Assembly (NCBI GenBank): GCA_016210045.1
Contig: JACQUX010000005.1
Location: 1 to 64,000 of the forward strand
DNA from: Deltaproteobacteria bacterium
Lineage (GTDB): Bacteria; UBA10199; GCA-002796325; JACPFF01
Length of the DNA: 64,000 nucleotides
Reading direction: 5' to 3'
Part shown: in pieces, positions 34,038 through 44,400 of the stretch
Numbering within the stretch: the first letter of the stretch is position 1
How the letters are laid out: every line of letters begins with the position of its first letter
Made by a program: the position numbers and the translations under genes
The notes under the pieces: generated by a model
What the model saw: only the letters and a program-made list of their open reading frames with translations
What the model was told of the DNA's origin: nothing
Database searches by the model: none

Positions 34038-34816
34038 GCATCCTCCCGTTCCGGATGTCGGACCGATGTCAGGCCCAATACGTGGTCCATCCCGTACCAG
34101 CCCGCTGGTCGCCCGACCGCCCACGCCGCTGCGCCCACGGCCCCGTCCGCAAACACGGCGCGCGACTTGGCGTGGTGCGTGAGCGTGAGCGTCTCGCCTG
34201 CGGTGTCGAAGCGGATGCAGTGATCGCCGACCACTTCGCCGTTGCGGTGGGAGACGACCGAAATGGCCTCGCGCGGCCGTCCCGTAGCCAGACTGACGAC
34301 TTCATGGAGGCGCTTCGCGGTCCCACTCGGCGCGTCCTTTTTATGGATATGATGGGTCTCTTCGATTTCGATCGCCGGCGACGCGCCCCACGCCGCACCC
34401 GCAGCGCTCGCGAGGTGCCACAGCAGATTGACGCCGACGCTGAAGTTCGGACTATAGACAATCGCAATCCGCGCCGCGCAGGTCCGCAGATGGGCCGTGA
34501 TGTCGCCACTCAATCCCGTCGTGCCGACCACGAGTGGGACGCCGGCCTCTGCGGCCCAACTCGCGTGTTGGAACGTGGCCTCGGGAGTCGTGAAATCGAT
34601 CAGGACGTCGGCCGCGTCTCGGAATGCGTGCAGATCCGCGCTCAGTGCGACGCCGCATGGCGCTAAGCCGAGCAACTCCGTGGCGTCGCGTCCGAGTAGT
34701 GGCGAATCAGCGCGCACGGTCGCCCCGCAGAGGCGAAAGCGCGCGTCACGCGCCACGGCCCGGACCAGCTCCCGCCCCAACCGGCCCCCAGCCCCCACAA
34801 TGACGATTCGGATCAT
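34034..34816 (-). CDS. dapB: 4-hydroxy-tetrahydrodipicolinate reductase
   Basis: A 260-residue NAD(P)H-dependent reductase from ATG 34816. It has the Rossmann motif GAGGRLGREL (8-17), DFTTPEA, GTTGLS, SPNFSVGVNLLWHL and the catalytic EIEETHHIHKKDAPSGTAKR. It makes tetrahydrodipicolinate in the diaminopimelate pathway, the substrate for the DapL aminotransferase encoded directly downstream with a 4-base overlap. The 12-residue extension upstream (MTLARCPSRSGG) is probably not translated. Confidence 0.95.
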   Translation of the reverse strand: MIRIVIVGAGGRLGRELVRAVARDARFRLCGATVRADSPLLGRDATELLGLAPCGVALSADLHAFRDAADVLIDFTTPEATFQHASWAAEAGVPLVVGTTGLSGDITAHLRTCAARIAIVYSPNFSVGVNLLWHLASAAGAAWGASPAIEIEETHHIHKKDAPSGTAKRLHEVVSLATGRPREAISVVSHRNGEVVGDHCIRFDTAGETLTLTHHAKSRAVFADGAVGAAAWAVGRPAGWYGMDHVLGLTSVRHPEREDA

Positions 34817-34923
34817 GCCACCGCTTCTAGAAGGACAACGGGCCAGGGTCAAGTGGGCAACGGGATGGCGGAGGCCCGCAATTTTCTTTTGTCGATTAGG
34901 GGAAAGGTGGCTAGTATGCCCCT

Positions 34924-35325
34924 ATGAAGAAAGCGATTCGGTGGCGGCAACGGTTTGAAAATCTGCAACAGGCGCATGCCCAATTGCGCAGAGGGCTCGC
35001 CATCGCGGCGCCGAATGACATCGAGAAACAAGGCATCATTCAAAGTTTCGAATTTACGTTCGAGCTCGCGTGGAAGACGCTGAAGGATTACTTGGAGAGT
35101 CAAAATGTGGCGGCGCAATTTCCGCGGGAAGTCATTAAAGAGGCGTTTCATTATGGTGTCGTGCGCAGCGGGGACGTCTGGATGGACATGTTGGAAAAAC
35201 GCAATCTGATGACACACACGTACGATGAGGGCGCGGCCAGTGCTGCGTTGCAGCTGATTCGCCACCCCTATGCGGCGGCCTTGCAAGAAGCGATCGATTT
35301 TTTGGCCGGGAAGCTAGCGTCGTGA
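34924..35325 (+). CDS. HI0074-family nucleotidyltransferase-binding protein (HEPN-like partner)
   Basis: A 133-residue helical protein with the HI0074 family pattern: RWRQRFENLQQAHAQLRRGL, then IQSFEFTFELAWKTLKDYLE and the YDEGAASA-containing C-terminal helix after RNLMTHTY. The RNxxxH-like RNLMTH is the HEPN active-site motif. In MNT/HEPN pairs the HEPN protein is an RNase toxin that the nucleotidyltransferase modifies. Its stop overlaps the next gene (GTGA). Confidence 0.85.
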   Translation: MKKAIRWRQRFENLQQAHAQLRRGLAIAAPNDIEKQGIIQSFEFTFELAWKTLKDYLESQNVAAQFPREVIKEAFHYGVVRSGDVWMDMLEKRNLMTHTYDEGAASAALQLIRHPYAAALQEAIDFLAGKLAS

Positions 35326-35636
35326 ATCCGTGGGGACTGAAACCGCATGAGCTCGCATCCGTGCGCGCGACGTTGGCGCGATTTCCGGAAATTCGCGAGG
35401 CCAGAATTTTCGGCTCCCGGGCCATGGGGAATTTCAAGACCGGGTCGGATGTCGATTTGGCGCTCTACGGAACCGGTCCGCTGGCCTGTGTCACGCGTAT
35501 CAGCACGCTGCTGAATCAAGAACTTCCACTCCCGTATTATTTCGATGTCATCGATTACGCGAGCATCAGTAACGCCGCACTACGCGCCCACATCGATGCG
35601 TTCGGAGTGTCGTGTTACGTGCACGTGGTTCCCTGA
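35322..35636 (+). CDS. MNT-type minimal nucleotidyltransferase (HI0073-like antitoxin)
   Basis: A 104-residue minimal nucleotidyltransferase. The active-site motif GSRAMGNFKTGSDVDLALYG is complete (GS with D-x-D), followed by a third strand with FDVIDYA. It partners the HI0074-like protein directly upstream (GTGA overlap). Such pairs act as toxin-antitoxin modules in which the MNT protein adds nucleotides to the HEPN toxin. Confidence 0.85.
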   Translation: MNPWGLKPHELASVRATLARFPEIREARIFGSRAMGNFKTGSDVDLALYGTGPLACVTRISTLLNQELPLPYYFDVIDYASISNAALRAHIDAFGVSCYVHVVP

Positions 35637-35917
35637 GGACTTTATTTTATTATGCGACAAAACTTGCGCCAGGCATGGGCATTGAAGGCCTTTGTGGGGC
35701 ACTTAGACGGGCTCGGCAATGCAAGCGGGCTTGGAGGATGGGGGAAAAATTGGCAAAAAATGTAAGGAAATCAACGGCCGCATTTTAATAGTCGCAGAGC
35801 GTAAAATTCAGGCCAATGTTTTCAACGGGTTAGACATGGCCAATCCGTGCGTAGCGCTGCTCTTACTTTTCTTAGCAACATCCTGCGGTCGCAGCCGATA
35901 AAGAGGTAAGGGTTGGT
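35637..35917. other. Intergenic region before the giant-gene cluster
   Basis: This 281-base region holds no convincing gene. A 21-codon ORF at 35836-35901 (MANPCVALLLLFLATSCGRS plus one Arg) looks like a lipoprotein signal with lipobox LATSC but has nothing after it. The region is locally AT-richer than its surroundings and probably contains the promoter for the giant genes. Confidence 0.35.
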
Positions 35918-38900
35918 GTGCCCGCGGTTGGGGCATGGGATGCTTTATTAAGGTGTCGGGTTATGGGTAAACCACCGGTGGGTCGGGGGCGTGCGGGCTA
36001 TCCGAGCAACTTTTTGATCCCTTTCCGCAAGGGAGCTGGATTCGCTTCCGTGGGGACAGGTACCTTCAAATGCCCAAATGGCAGCTATTTGAAGGTACCT
36101 GTCCCCACTCAGATGCAGATAGCCGGGGGGGCGTTTGGCGGTGTGCCGCCCGGTGGGGCATCGTTTTCCGGTCTGCCGCGGTTTGGCAGCGCATCGCCGC
36201 TTTCGTATCCCCCACTCGGTTTCCCCAGTCCCCAGTCACTAGCCCCCAACCACGGCCTTCCCTTAGCGTTCACTGCTGCGACGAGCGGCGATGATGCTGC
36301 GGCCCGCAGGAGTCGCCCTGCCGCGTTGGTGCCGAATGAAGCGCCGGGCGTGAGTCCATCCGGGACGCGCGGACTTTCCGCCGCCGATGCCGGTGATGAT
36401 CCGATCATGCTGTGGCTCGAACCGTTTGCGGCGCATCTGTACGACGCATATGCGCACGATCCGGCGTGGGTGAAGGACTTGATGCAGGGTGAGATCGCCG
36501 CAGCACAGGTGCTGGATGCGGCGGCTGTGGCGTGGGTGATGGAGATGCAAGGCTGGTCGGCGGCCGACACGTCGCTGCTCCCGATCATGCGCACGATGGC
36601 GGGACAGTTGGCGCAGGCGTATCGGCGGATCGCGGTGGGCAATGCGTACCGCCGGACGGTTGCGGCGCAACAGGCCGTTGTGGCGCATGCCCAAGTGGCG
36701 GTGGCAACGCGATTGTCGGAGGTCGAGGCCGATGCGCGGCGCACGCGCGACGCGGCTGCGGCAGCGGATGGGGAACGTGCAGCGGCGCAGACGCGCTGGG
36801 ATGTGGAACGTGGATGGGCGACGGCGCGGACGGTGCAGGATCGCGCGGTCGCGGAATTCGTTGGGACCCACGGCGAGGCGTTGCGGGGGATGGTGGGCAC
36901 ACTGCAGGCGTTGGCGGCGCAAGGCAGTGGCTGGATGGACGCGTCCGCGCATCAGCAACTGGTCGCGATGACGGAGGCGTTAGCGCGCATTGGGGCGGTG
37001 GTGCCGGTAGAAGAGTCGGCGGATGCAGTGGGACCGGAGCCCCTTGGTGAACCTCCCCCTCACCCTACCCTCTCCCCAATGGGAGAGGGGGGAGATCTTG
37101 CGCGAGATGTGGTTGCCGAATCGCTCCGTTTGGTCTGCGAGGCCTTTCCGGGAACGGTCGTGACGCCGCGGTTGCGGGAGATCGCGGAGATTGTCGCGGC
37201 GAAGGATTTCTTTTGGGAGGAATTGCAGGCGCGTGCGTTGGTGGATTTGTTGAACGTCGCAGCGGACGTGGTGCACGAACACTCGGCCAAGTTTGGCGGT
37301 AAACCGCCTGCGTTGCCACTCTGGTTCTTGGCGGAAGTGGTCGGCGATATCGTACAGAGGGACTCCGTGTTGAATATTGAGATGGCCGATATTGCCGTGC
37401 GGGTGCGCTTTAGTGATTGGTTGCAAGGAAAATTTGGTCAAGCGGTTTCCGCGCTCTGTGGCTTGCCGGACACGTTATATGCGGCCGCGCTCGATCGATT
37501 CTTGGTGGCGCGATTGGATGTGTTCCGAAAAGGGATTAGCAGTCCGCTGGAGTGGTACGACGAAACTCTGCGCGAGATCAATCCGGCGTTGTGCTTAGGC
37601 GCAGCGGCGGGCGATGCGGCCGATGGGGAGGCTGCGCGGGATGGTCGGCAGGATGAATCCGAAGCAGTACCGGCGCCGGGTGTGGATGCAGCCGTCGAGG
37701 TGGATGCCGAAATTGTGGATAATGCCGACGCTGCGGAACGGCTGGCATCGATGGCTGAAGTACGTGCGGCGCTCGAGCAGTTAGAACTGTTACTGTTGAA
37801 TCATCCGCGGCTGTTGCATCAGCTGCGTGCCGGATTGCAGCGCACGCGCGGTCTCCGGGGCAGCGTGGCCGATGCGTGGATCTTAGCCAATTTCCCGCCG
37901 CGCGCCCAAATCGGGCTCGATACGGTGCAACAGCTGATCGATCGCGCGCATCAGGCCGACGCGGCGTTGGCTCGCTTGGACGCGGCCCGCGAGACATTGC
38001 GACAAATGGTGCGCGCGCCATTCCTGGGGATGATGGTTCGTGAGGCGTTGCAACTTAATACGGACCTGGCCCGCAGCGGGGAGATGATTTCAGCCGTCGC
38101 GGAGTGGGTGCAGACCGCGGAGCCGAGCCTCGCCGCCACGCTCCCCGGCGCGCGAGATATCTTAGAGCGATTTCAAATTACGCGCGACATGCCGCCACAG
38201 ACGTTGGTCGAGCGCTTTATCGGGGCGATCCAACTGTTCAGTGCCACATTCGGCGATGCCGCGTTGCGCACGGACGTCTGGGGAAGGTTCCCGCCGCAGC
38301 ATTTAATTGCGGCCGTCGTGCGGGTGACGGAGCGCATACAGGCAGCGGATCCCGCGATGACGTTGCCGGAAGTCTTGGCGGCACTCCGGGAGTTGGAATC
38401 GGCCATTGCCCTGTTGGACTTGAAGCCTCCACCGATCGCTGAGGTCGAGGAAGACGTGATCAAGGACCTCGGCAGGACCTTGCTGGATGACCATCAGGTC
38501 GCAGCGCGGGACGTTGGTCATCTCGTCCAACGGCTCACGCGATTGCGGGATGATGGCTACGTGGAACGGGACTTGCGTGGGGAAGATCATGCGGGCGCGG
38601 TGGAGGCGTTGCAACGAGCGGCCGATGCGCTGAAAGAATGGGCGCTGCGCCAACAAGTACGGGTGCCGCTCGAAGCAGGCGTTGCGACGCTGACGCATGT
38701 GATTCGTGCGTATCTCCAAGATGGCATCGGCACGAACGTCGATCCGGTGTTCCGCGTGGGGGAGCGGCGCTTTAATGCGGCGGCCTGTGCGGACGCAGTG
38801 CGGAAACGTGTGCAGACCCATTTGCAGGCACAAGGACGCGAGGACGCGGAGCTCGACGGGCTGCTGTTACGACTGACGATCGACGACGTGATTGCGATCT

Positions 38901-41473
38901 TACGCGACAATGCCACTCAAATCGCCAAGACGGTCAAGGCGGTGCGGAAGCGTCCGATACCGACAGTGGTCGTGATGGCGGAAGACGCAACGCCGCTGGC
39001 GATGGCGGTTCGGGACGTTGGAGCCGTGCGGGGTGTTGGGAACGACGCTGCGGCAGCAGCTGCGGAAATCGGTGGCGCTGCTGCGGCGGAGATCGTGTCG
39101 GAAGAGGGCGCGGTCGATAGTGTCGCCGCGCCACTGGCGGGCAGCAGCGCGTTGGCGCCGGAAGCCACGGCCGATGTCGCTCAGCCGGACACCGGTGGGG
39201 TGACAACGGCGACGATCGCGCAACAACTCGCGGATCATTTGGGGATCGACCGCGGCGTGTGGCAAACGGCGCTGGATGGCGTGTTGGCGCGGGTGGAGGC
39301 CCTGTGGGCGGCGATCGATGCGCAGAGACGGACCGTCTATAACAACCATGCTTGGGGAGAATTGAATGGGACTGATCGGAGGCGGGTGCTGCGCAAGGCA
39401 CAGCAGCCGTTGCTTCGTTGCTTGACCGATACTGTACTGCCTCCGGAACAGCATGCGTTGATCGTGGACGCCGTGGGCGCCGCGCTGGGTGATCCGGAGC
39501 GACTCATGGCCTTGCTCGGACTTTTCCTCGATATCACGATGCACAAGTTGGATTCGGGGCAAGTCGTACGACTCTTGCGACGGGTCCACGCCGCTCAGGC
39601 GCGCCATGGCGCACGAGTGGCTGGGGTCAATTTCTACGGACTGCTCCGTTCTCTTTATGTCCGGGGTGGGGGGCGTCCGCTCGGTCATGTCGCGGAAGAG
39701 GCGTTTGTCGATTTCGTGGCCGGTCAGGGTCGGACTGTAGTCTCGATCGGCGAGGGCCTTCCGGGCGAGGCGCGGAGTGCGGATTTTCTGCTCGACGCTC
39801 GCGAGGTCGTGGAGCTCAAGACGGTCTGGTGGACAGGGGATTGGCAAGATTTTGTGGGTCGGCTGGAATCCGTCTTGACACGAGACGCCGTGGCGCAACT
39901 CGAAGCGTCTCGTGTGGTTCTTGGATTGCCGGACGACACTCCGATCACGACCTGTTTTGTGGTGCCGGACTTGTTAGGTCCGACGCTGAGGGCCGCACTG
40001 AATCGAACGCTTACGGGAGATCAGTTGTCCACCAATACCAGATTGTTTCGGGCAGGGTTGCGGCAAATAGTCCAGTTTGCGGGTACGCGCCTCCGGTTAC
40101 AGATCGGGCTGCTCTCCAGAGTGCTGGGCGATCTGACGGAAATACTTGAGATCCCTCCCTATGAGGCGCCACCTCCGCCCATTTCCATCGACGCTGCCTT
40201 GGCCGCCCAACTGACGGCTGCGACCGGGCTGACTGCGGAACAACTCATGGCGCCGAAAGTGGATGGAGTGCAGCATCCGTTGACGGCGTGGCTGGATGCC
40301 GTCGGGACGCAGGTGTTGGATAGCGTGGACGAGGTCCCGGCGAGCTATGCGGCGTTACGAACATGGCTCGAACAGCAGGCGCTGGCGATCTTGGCGATCG
40401 ACGTGCCGATAGCGCGCGAGCAGGTGAACGCGGTGATGGCGCAGTTGTTAACTTGGCGTGTGGCGGTGGAGGCGTTGCCACCGTATCTGACGGAAGTGGT
40501 CAGTCAGTGGGAGAGTGCGCAGCGCGCGGCGTTGTTGTCGCTGGTGCCGGCCGCGACCGATACGCTGGTCGACATGTTGCAGGACGTGGAACTACCGCCG
40601 TTGCCAACCGCGTTTACGGCGGATGCGCTCGAACGAGCGGCTGTTGCGTGGGACGCGGCGTCGCGTCGGCTCGTGGCACGTCTGGAGCAGGTGACAAGTC
40701 GTGACGCGGGCAGAGCCGAAGGGGCGCTGAATTTGTCGGAAGGGGCGGACTGCGTGGCCGAGCTGCGACGCGACGGCCCTGTCAAGGTGGCTGAAGAGTT
40801 GACCGCAATCCAACTCGCACTGCGTACGGTGTCGGAGCCGCGTCCGGACTTGTTGCAGGGGATTGTGGAGCGTTTGGACAAGATCGGGGCCTTCGACGTC
40901 ATCTTCGGATGGAAGACCTATCCGTTTGCAGAGCAAGTGACCTTGATGGCGCAGTTGCGGCAGCTGTATCGGCGGGTCACGGAATGGACGGCGGTTGCGC
41001 AGCAACGGCGGGCGTTGGCGGAGGATGAATTGACTGGCAGACAACGCCGGCAACTGACGGATGCGTCCACGGCCCTGCAGCAGGCGGAGACGTTAGCGGT
41101 GTTTGAACTGCGATTGCATGAGTACGATGCGGTAGTGATGCGGACTGCTGCGGAAGTGGCGAGCCACGCTGACGTTGAGGCGCGGAAGCGAGAGGTGAAG
41201 TCCGTACATAAATTCCTGATTCGAGAGCTAGGGATCTCATTTCCCTATGACCGTGCGCAAGCGGCCGTGACAACGATTGCGAAGGCGAGGGGCGTGGTCA
41301 AAGCGGTGATGGCGGCGAATCGTGGAGATGTCTCCGTGCCGGTCATCGCAGAAATCTTGAGTTCCCTCGAGATCTGCAGTGAGAGCCTGGGGATCATTGG
41401 GGCGAAGACAATGAATCAAATTGTGGAGCATTTTGCCGACCTGTTGCTCGCGGGTGGACGGTTGGAAGAGTAG
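35918..41473 (+). CDS. Giant protein 1 (about 1850 residues), unrecognised; helical, with a possible PD-(D/E)XK core
   Basis: A continuous frame of 1851 codons; the true start may be ATG 35963 or later, because the first ~120 codons run through a GGGGACAGGTACC palindrome (36050-36108) and a CCAGTCACC repeat. After about residue 160 it is strongly helical and Ala/Val-rich. There is a helical domain (DDPIMLWLEPFAAHLYDAYA), a coiled coil (about 250-310), then long helical regions. At about residues 1286-1302, SADFLLDAREVVELKTVW has the D...E-x-K pattern and strand order of PD-(D/E)XK nucleases. A REP copy is read in frame at about residues 380-390 (PHPTLSPMGEGG). No signal peptide or TM segment. 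The next giant gene starts 14 bases downstream. I do not recognise the protein. Confidence 0.75.
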   Translation: MPAVGAWDALLRCRVMGKPPVGRGRAGYPSNFLIPFRKGAGFASVGTGTFKCPNGSYLKVPVPTQMQIAGGAFGGVPPGGASFSGLPRFGSASPLSYPPLGFPSPQSLAPNHGLPLAFTAATSGDDAAARRSRPAALVPNEAPGVSPSGTRGLSAADAGDDPIMLWLEPFAAHLYDAYAHDPAWVKDLMQGEIAAAQVLDAAAVAWVMEMQGWSAADTSLLPIMRTMAGQLAQAYRRIAVGNAYRRTVAAQQAVVAHAQVAVATRLSEVEADARRTRDAAAAADGERAAAQTRWDVERGWATARTVQDRAVAEFVGTHGEALRGMVGTLQALAAQGSGWMDASAHQQLVAMTEALARIGAVVPVEESADAVGPEPLGEPPPHPTLSPMGEGGDLARDVVAESLRLVCEAFPGTVVTPRLREIAEIVAAKDFFWEELQARALVDLLNVAADVVHEHSAKFGGKPPALPLWFLAEVVGDIVQRDSVLNIEMADIAVRVRFSDWLQGKFGQAVSALCGLPDTLYAAALDRFLVARLDVFRKGISSPLEWYDETLREINPALCLGAAAGDAADGEAARDGRQDESEAVPAPGVDAAVEVDAEIVDNADAAERLASMAEVRAALEQLELLLLNHPRLLHQLRAGLQRTRGLRGSVADAWILANFPPRAQIGLDTVQQLIDRAHQADAALARLDAARETLRQMVRAPFLGMMVREALQLNTDLARSGEMISAVAEWVQTAEPSLAATLPGARDILERFQITRDMPPQTLVERFIGAIQLFSATFGDAALRTDVWGRFPPQHLIAAVVRVTERIQAADPAMTLPEVLAALRELESAIALLDLKPPPIAEVEEDVIKDLGRTLLDDHQVAARDVGHLVQRLTRLRDDGYVERDLRGEDHAGAVEALQRAADALKEWALRQQVRVPLEAGVATLTHVIRAYLQDGIGTNVDPVFRVGERRFNAAACADAVRKRVQTHLQAQGREDAELDGLLLRLTIDDVIAILRDNATQIAKTVKAVRKRPIPTVVVMAEDATPLAMAVRDVGAVRGVGNDAAAAAAEIGGAAAAEIVSEEGAVDSVAAPLAGSSALAPEATADVAQPDTGGVTTATIAQQLADHLGIDRGVWQTALDGVLARVEALWAAIDAQRRTVYNNHAWGELNGTDRRRVLRKAQQPLLRCLTDTVLPPEQHALIVDAVGAALGDPERLMALLGLFLDITMHKLDSGQVVRLLRRVHAAQARHGARVAGVNFYGLLRSLYVRGGGRPLGHVAEEAFVDFVAGQGRTVVSIGEGLPGEARSADFLLDAREVVELKTVWWTGDWQDFVGRLESVLTRDAVAQLEASRVVLGLPDDTPITTCFVVPDLLGPTLRAALNRTLTGDQLSTNTRLFRAGLRQIVQFAGTRLRLQIGLLSRVLGDLTEILEIPPYEAPPPPISIDAALAAQLTAATGLTAEQLMAPKVDGVQHPLTAWLDAVGTQVLDSVDEVPASYAALRTWLEQQALAILAIDVPIAREQVNAVMAQLLTWRVAVEALPPYLTEVVSQWESAQRAALLSLVPAATDTLVDMLQDVELPPLPTAFTADALERAAVAWDAASRRLVARLEQVTSRDAGRAEGALNLSEGADCVAELRRDGPVKVAEELTAIQLALRTVSEPRPDLLQGIVERLDKIGAFDVIFGWKTYPFAEQVTLMAQLRQLYRRVTEWTAVAQQRRALAEDELTGRQRRQLTDASTALQQAETLAVFELRLHEYDAVVMRTAAEVASHADVEARKREVKSVHKFLIRELGISFPYDRAQAAVTTIAKARGVVKAVMAANRGDVSVPVIAEILSSLEICSESLGIIGAKTMNQIVEHFADLLLAGGRLEE
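36050..36108. repeat. GGGGACAGGTACC palindrome, copy 1 (inside giant gene 1)
   Basis: Two perfect 22-base arms (36050-36071 and 36087-36108) around a 15-base spacer. The same core is found at 54408-54480 and 59426-59498. Here it is translated in frame as VGTGTF...LKVPVPTQ. It probably is a REP/MITE-type element rather than part of the original gene. Confidence 0.85.
37055..37092. repeat. CTCTCCCC REP-type palindrome inside giant gene 1
   Basis: The sequence CCCTCACCC, then CCCTCTCCCC-AAT-GGGAGAGGG (core about 37068-37090) is translated in frame as PHPTLSPMGEGG. It matches the copies at 25.9 kb and 48.3 kb and interrupts an otherwise helical protein sequence without breaking the frame. Confidence 0.75.
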
Positions 41474-41487
41474 AAAAAGGAGTTCGT

Positions 41488-44400
41488 ATGACGCGATCAC
41501 GTTTCATTCATCCGTTCTTGTCGACTGGGCGGGCGTTTCCTCCGTCCGCCTCCGGCGGACTGCGCGGCGCGGCAAAGCCGCACCTTGCCCCCCCGGCCCT
41601 TTCTGCACCCGCTGAGCGGGGCAGGCGTTTTTCTCCGTTGGGCGGCCACTCTTCTCTAGGTGGGGTGGAGCGGTTTGGAGCGCTCGCAGCGAATTTTACG
41701 GCGGCCGGTGGAGCGGGACAGGCGAAGGATGCGGGATCGCTAGGCGCGGGGAGTGGGAGCGGCGGCGGGGTGGTGCGAGGCAATGGGGCCGCGACGGTCG
41801 AGGCTTCGGAATCGGTCGCGGAGCCGCCGAGCGCGAGTGCGTTGTTGAGTGCGGAGCAGCGAAATGACTTGGGCGCGACCTTGCTGCCGGCATTGGATGC
41901 GTTAGCGGTCGAAGTGCATGGGTTGTTGGCAAGCCACGTGGTGACGCTCGAGACATTGGCGACGGCGCCGGAGGTCAGGGCGGCCGCTGGACAGCACGCG
42001 GCCGCGGCGATGGGACTCGATAGCTCTGCTGAGATGCAGGCGGGCGTGAAGGCCGCGATCGACATGATGGTCTCGCATTTGGTGCAACAGTACGCGCAGG
42101 TCGCGGCGGCGTACGAGCGCTGTTGGACCGTCTATAGCGACTGGCAGGCCGCGACACAGGCGCTGGCCGTGAACCAGCGACGGATCGCGGATGTGGCGGC
42201 GGAGGTCGAGGGGTTGCGCGCGGCGCAACAGGCGGTGGCGACGCAGTATGCCGACGCAGCAGCGGCGCATGCGGCGGAAGTGGAGCGACTCGCGCTTGCT
42301 GGCGAAAGTTATCGCGCCGTCGCAGATGCGGTGCGCGACGGACGGTCCGCGTTGGCGGCGGGTGCGGAAGTGATGACGCAATTGACAGGTATGGTTCGCG
42401 TATTGGCGCCGGATGCAGCGACGAAGTTGGATGGGTTTCAGGTGTTGATTGCGCAGCTGTTGGACTTGTCGGCGCCTGTTGGAGAGTCGGTGGGTGCGGT
42501 TGCTCCGGAGCTGCGCACTGGCGCGGCGGAGCCGGAGCCACCGGTCCCCGCAAACGAGACCACGACGGTGGGAAGTGAGGGCGCGGCGGTTGTTGGGGCC
42601 GCGACTGTAGGCGGTGCCACAGACCCCGCAGCAGCACGGACAATGGTGATACAGCGTGTGATAGGCGACCTGGTGCGCGATATCGAGCTGCGCGTGGCGG
42701 CGGCGAGCGGCGGCGAGTTCGTTGACCGCCCACTGCCGCAGGGCTTCGTGGCCGCGCTCGTGGAAAAGGTCGCGGTGCGGCCGTCGGTCAGTCGTAAGGA
42801 AGAGGCGGCCTTTGAGTCGGATTTGAGAAGGACGGCCGCAGTTGAAATCAAGGACCGTCTGTCCAAGCGAATCGGTGGTTGGGTCGCAGCATTGTCTCAG
42901 CGAGGATTGCCGCCGGACCAAGTCGCCGACATTGTCGTGCAGGTGATGGAACACGCGTATGCGTCCCGACTCCGTGCGCCGAATCCGGAAGCGCCGCACG
43001 AACTGCGTGAGAATAATGCGCGATGGCTGGCGGAGGCATGCGCGGTGTTGGGAATCACGGCGGTGTCCGCTTCGAGTGGCGCGGGGGCACAGGCTGGCGA
43101 TCGGCGTGCGGCGGAACCGGCGGTCGAGCCAGCGCCACAGCCACGTCATATTGGGTCAGGTGTTTTTAAGCTGGCGTTTCACTTGTTCAACGTGCGCGGG
43201 GCGGATGACAAAAATCCGGGCGGCCACACGGATGCGGATCGGCAACAGCTCGCCGCATTGTACGATGACCATATTTACTCAAAGGACAAAGACCAGCGCG
43301 ACGCGCAGCTTGAAGCCGCCGTGGTGGTGAATAGTGCGGCGCGCATGGCGGTTGAGGTGGCTGTTCAGGGCATTCGCGACGCCGCCGCTCGCGAGACCGA
43401 GCGCATGGCGCAGTTGCGGGCCGTGCTGGCGTTGATGGTGGAACATGCCCGCACCGCCAATTCCTATCCGGCGCGTGCCGCCGTGCTGGCCATGGTCGAA
43501 CAGGTGGCCGCGGAGCGCGCGGCGCGAGCGTCGGCCGGTCCGGCCGCAGGGCCGGAGGTGGCTGTGGCACCGGCGAGTGCCACGGCAACGGCCGAGGAAC
43601 TGCAGCCGGCGATAGACGCCGTCAAAGGGGATGCCACCGTGACGAGTCTCGGCGTTCCCGATGCGTTTCTTTCGGCAGTGGCGCGCCGGGTGGCCAATCG
43701 TAGGCGCACGCAGACGGCAGCCGGTGGACTGCGGGTCGGGGAGGCCGCGTCTGCGGTCTTACAATCGGTACAATCCAGCATACTCGCCGAACTGGTGCGG
43801 CTTGAACGAGCGACCGAAACGGCGATCGCGCAAACTGCATTACGTGAGCCCTTTCACGCGGCCTGGTGGGCCCTCGTGACGGCCTGGATTGAATCAGGGA
43901 AGGGGCTGGATCATGTGAAGGATACGGCGCACACCTGGTTGGGCGCGGCATGGGTCGCGGCGCGTGGCGATTTCCGCGCGACCGATCCCTTGGAGGAACA
44001 GATTGCCGCTGTGTACGGGCCGACATATTTCAAGAACATGCTGGAGGCGTTGCGTGAGGGGACTGAGGGTGTTCCCGACGATGTGGTGCGCGGCGCGGCG
44101 GCCCTTGCGATGCAACGGACGGCGGATGGATGGGAATCGAAATTGACGCGTGGCCGCGAGGTGGTGGCGAATTACGTCAAGCTGGCTGGCGATGTGGACG
44201 CGATGCTTCAAGCAGAAATCGCGGATGCAACGCTCCGCGCGCGAGTGCAGGAGCGGCTGCGGCAACGGATTCACGGATATTATCGGAATGTCGAGCGGGC
44301 GTTCACCGGCGCAGGCGAGGTCGAGGCCGAGGCCTTCAAGTTCCAACAATTCAATCGCCCCATATTGCAGGGCTACGTCCGAACGCTGCGAGACACGCTC

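Noticed and set aside
38900-39898. 332-codon antisense frame opposite giant gene 1
   Set aside because: Long antisense frames are frequent in this GC-rich stretch; no SD or protein-like features were seen.
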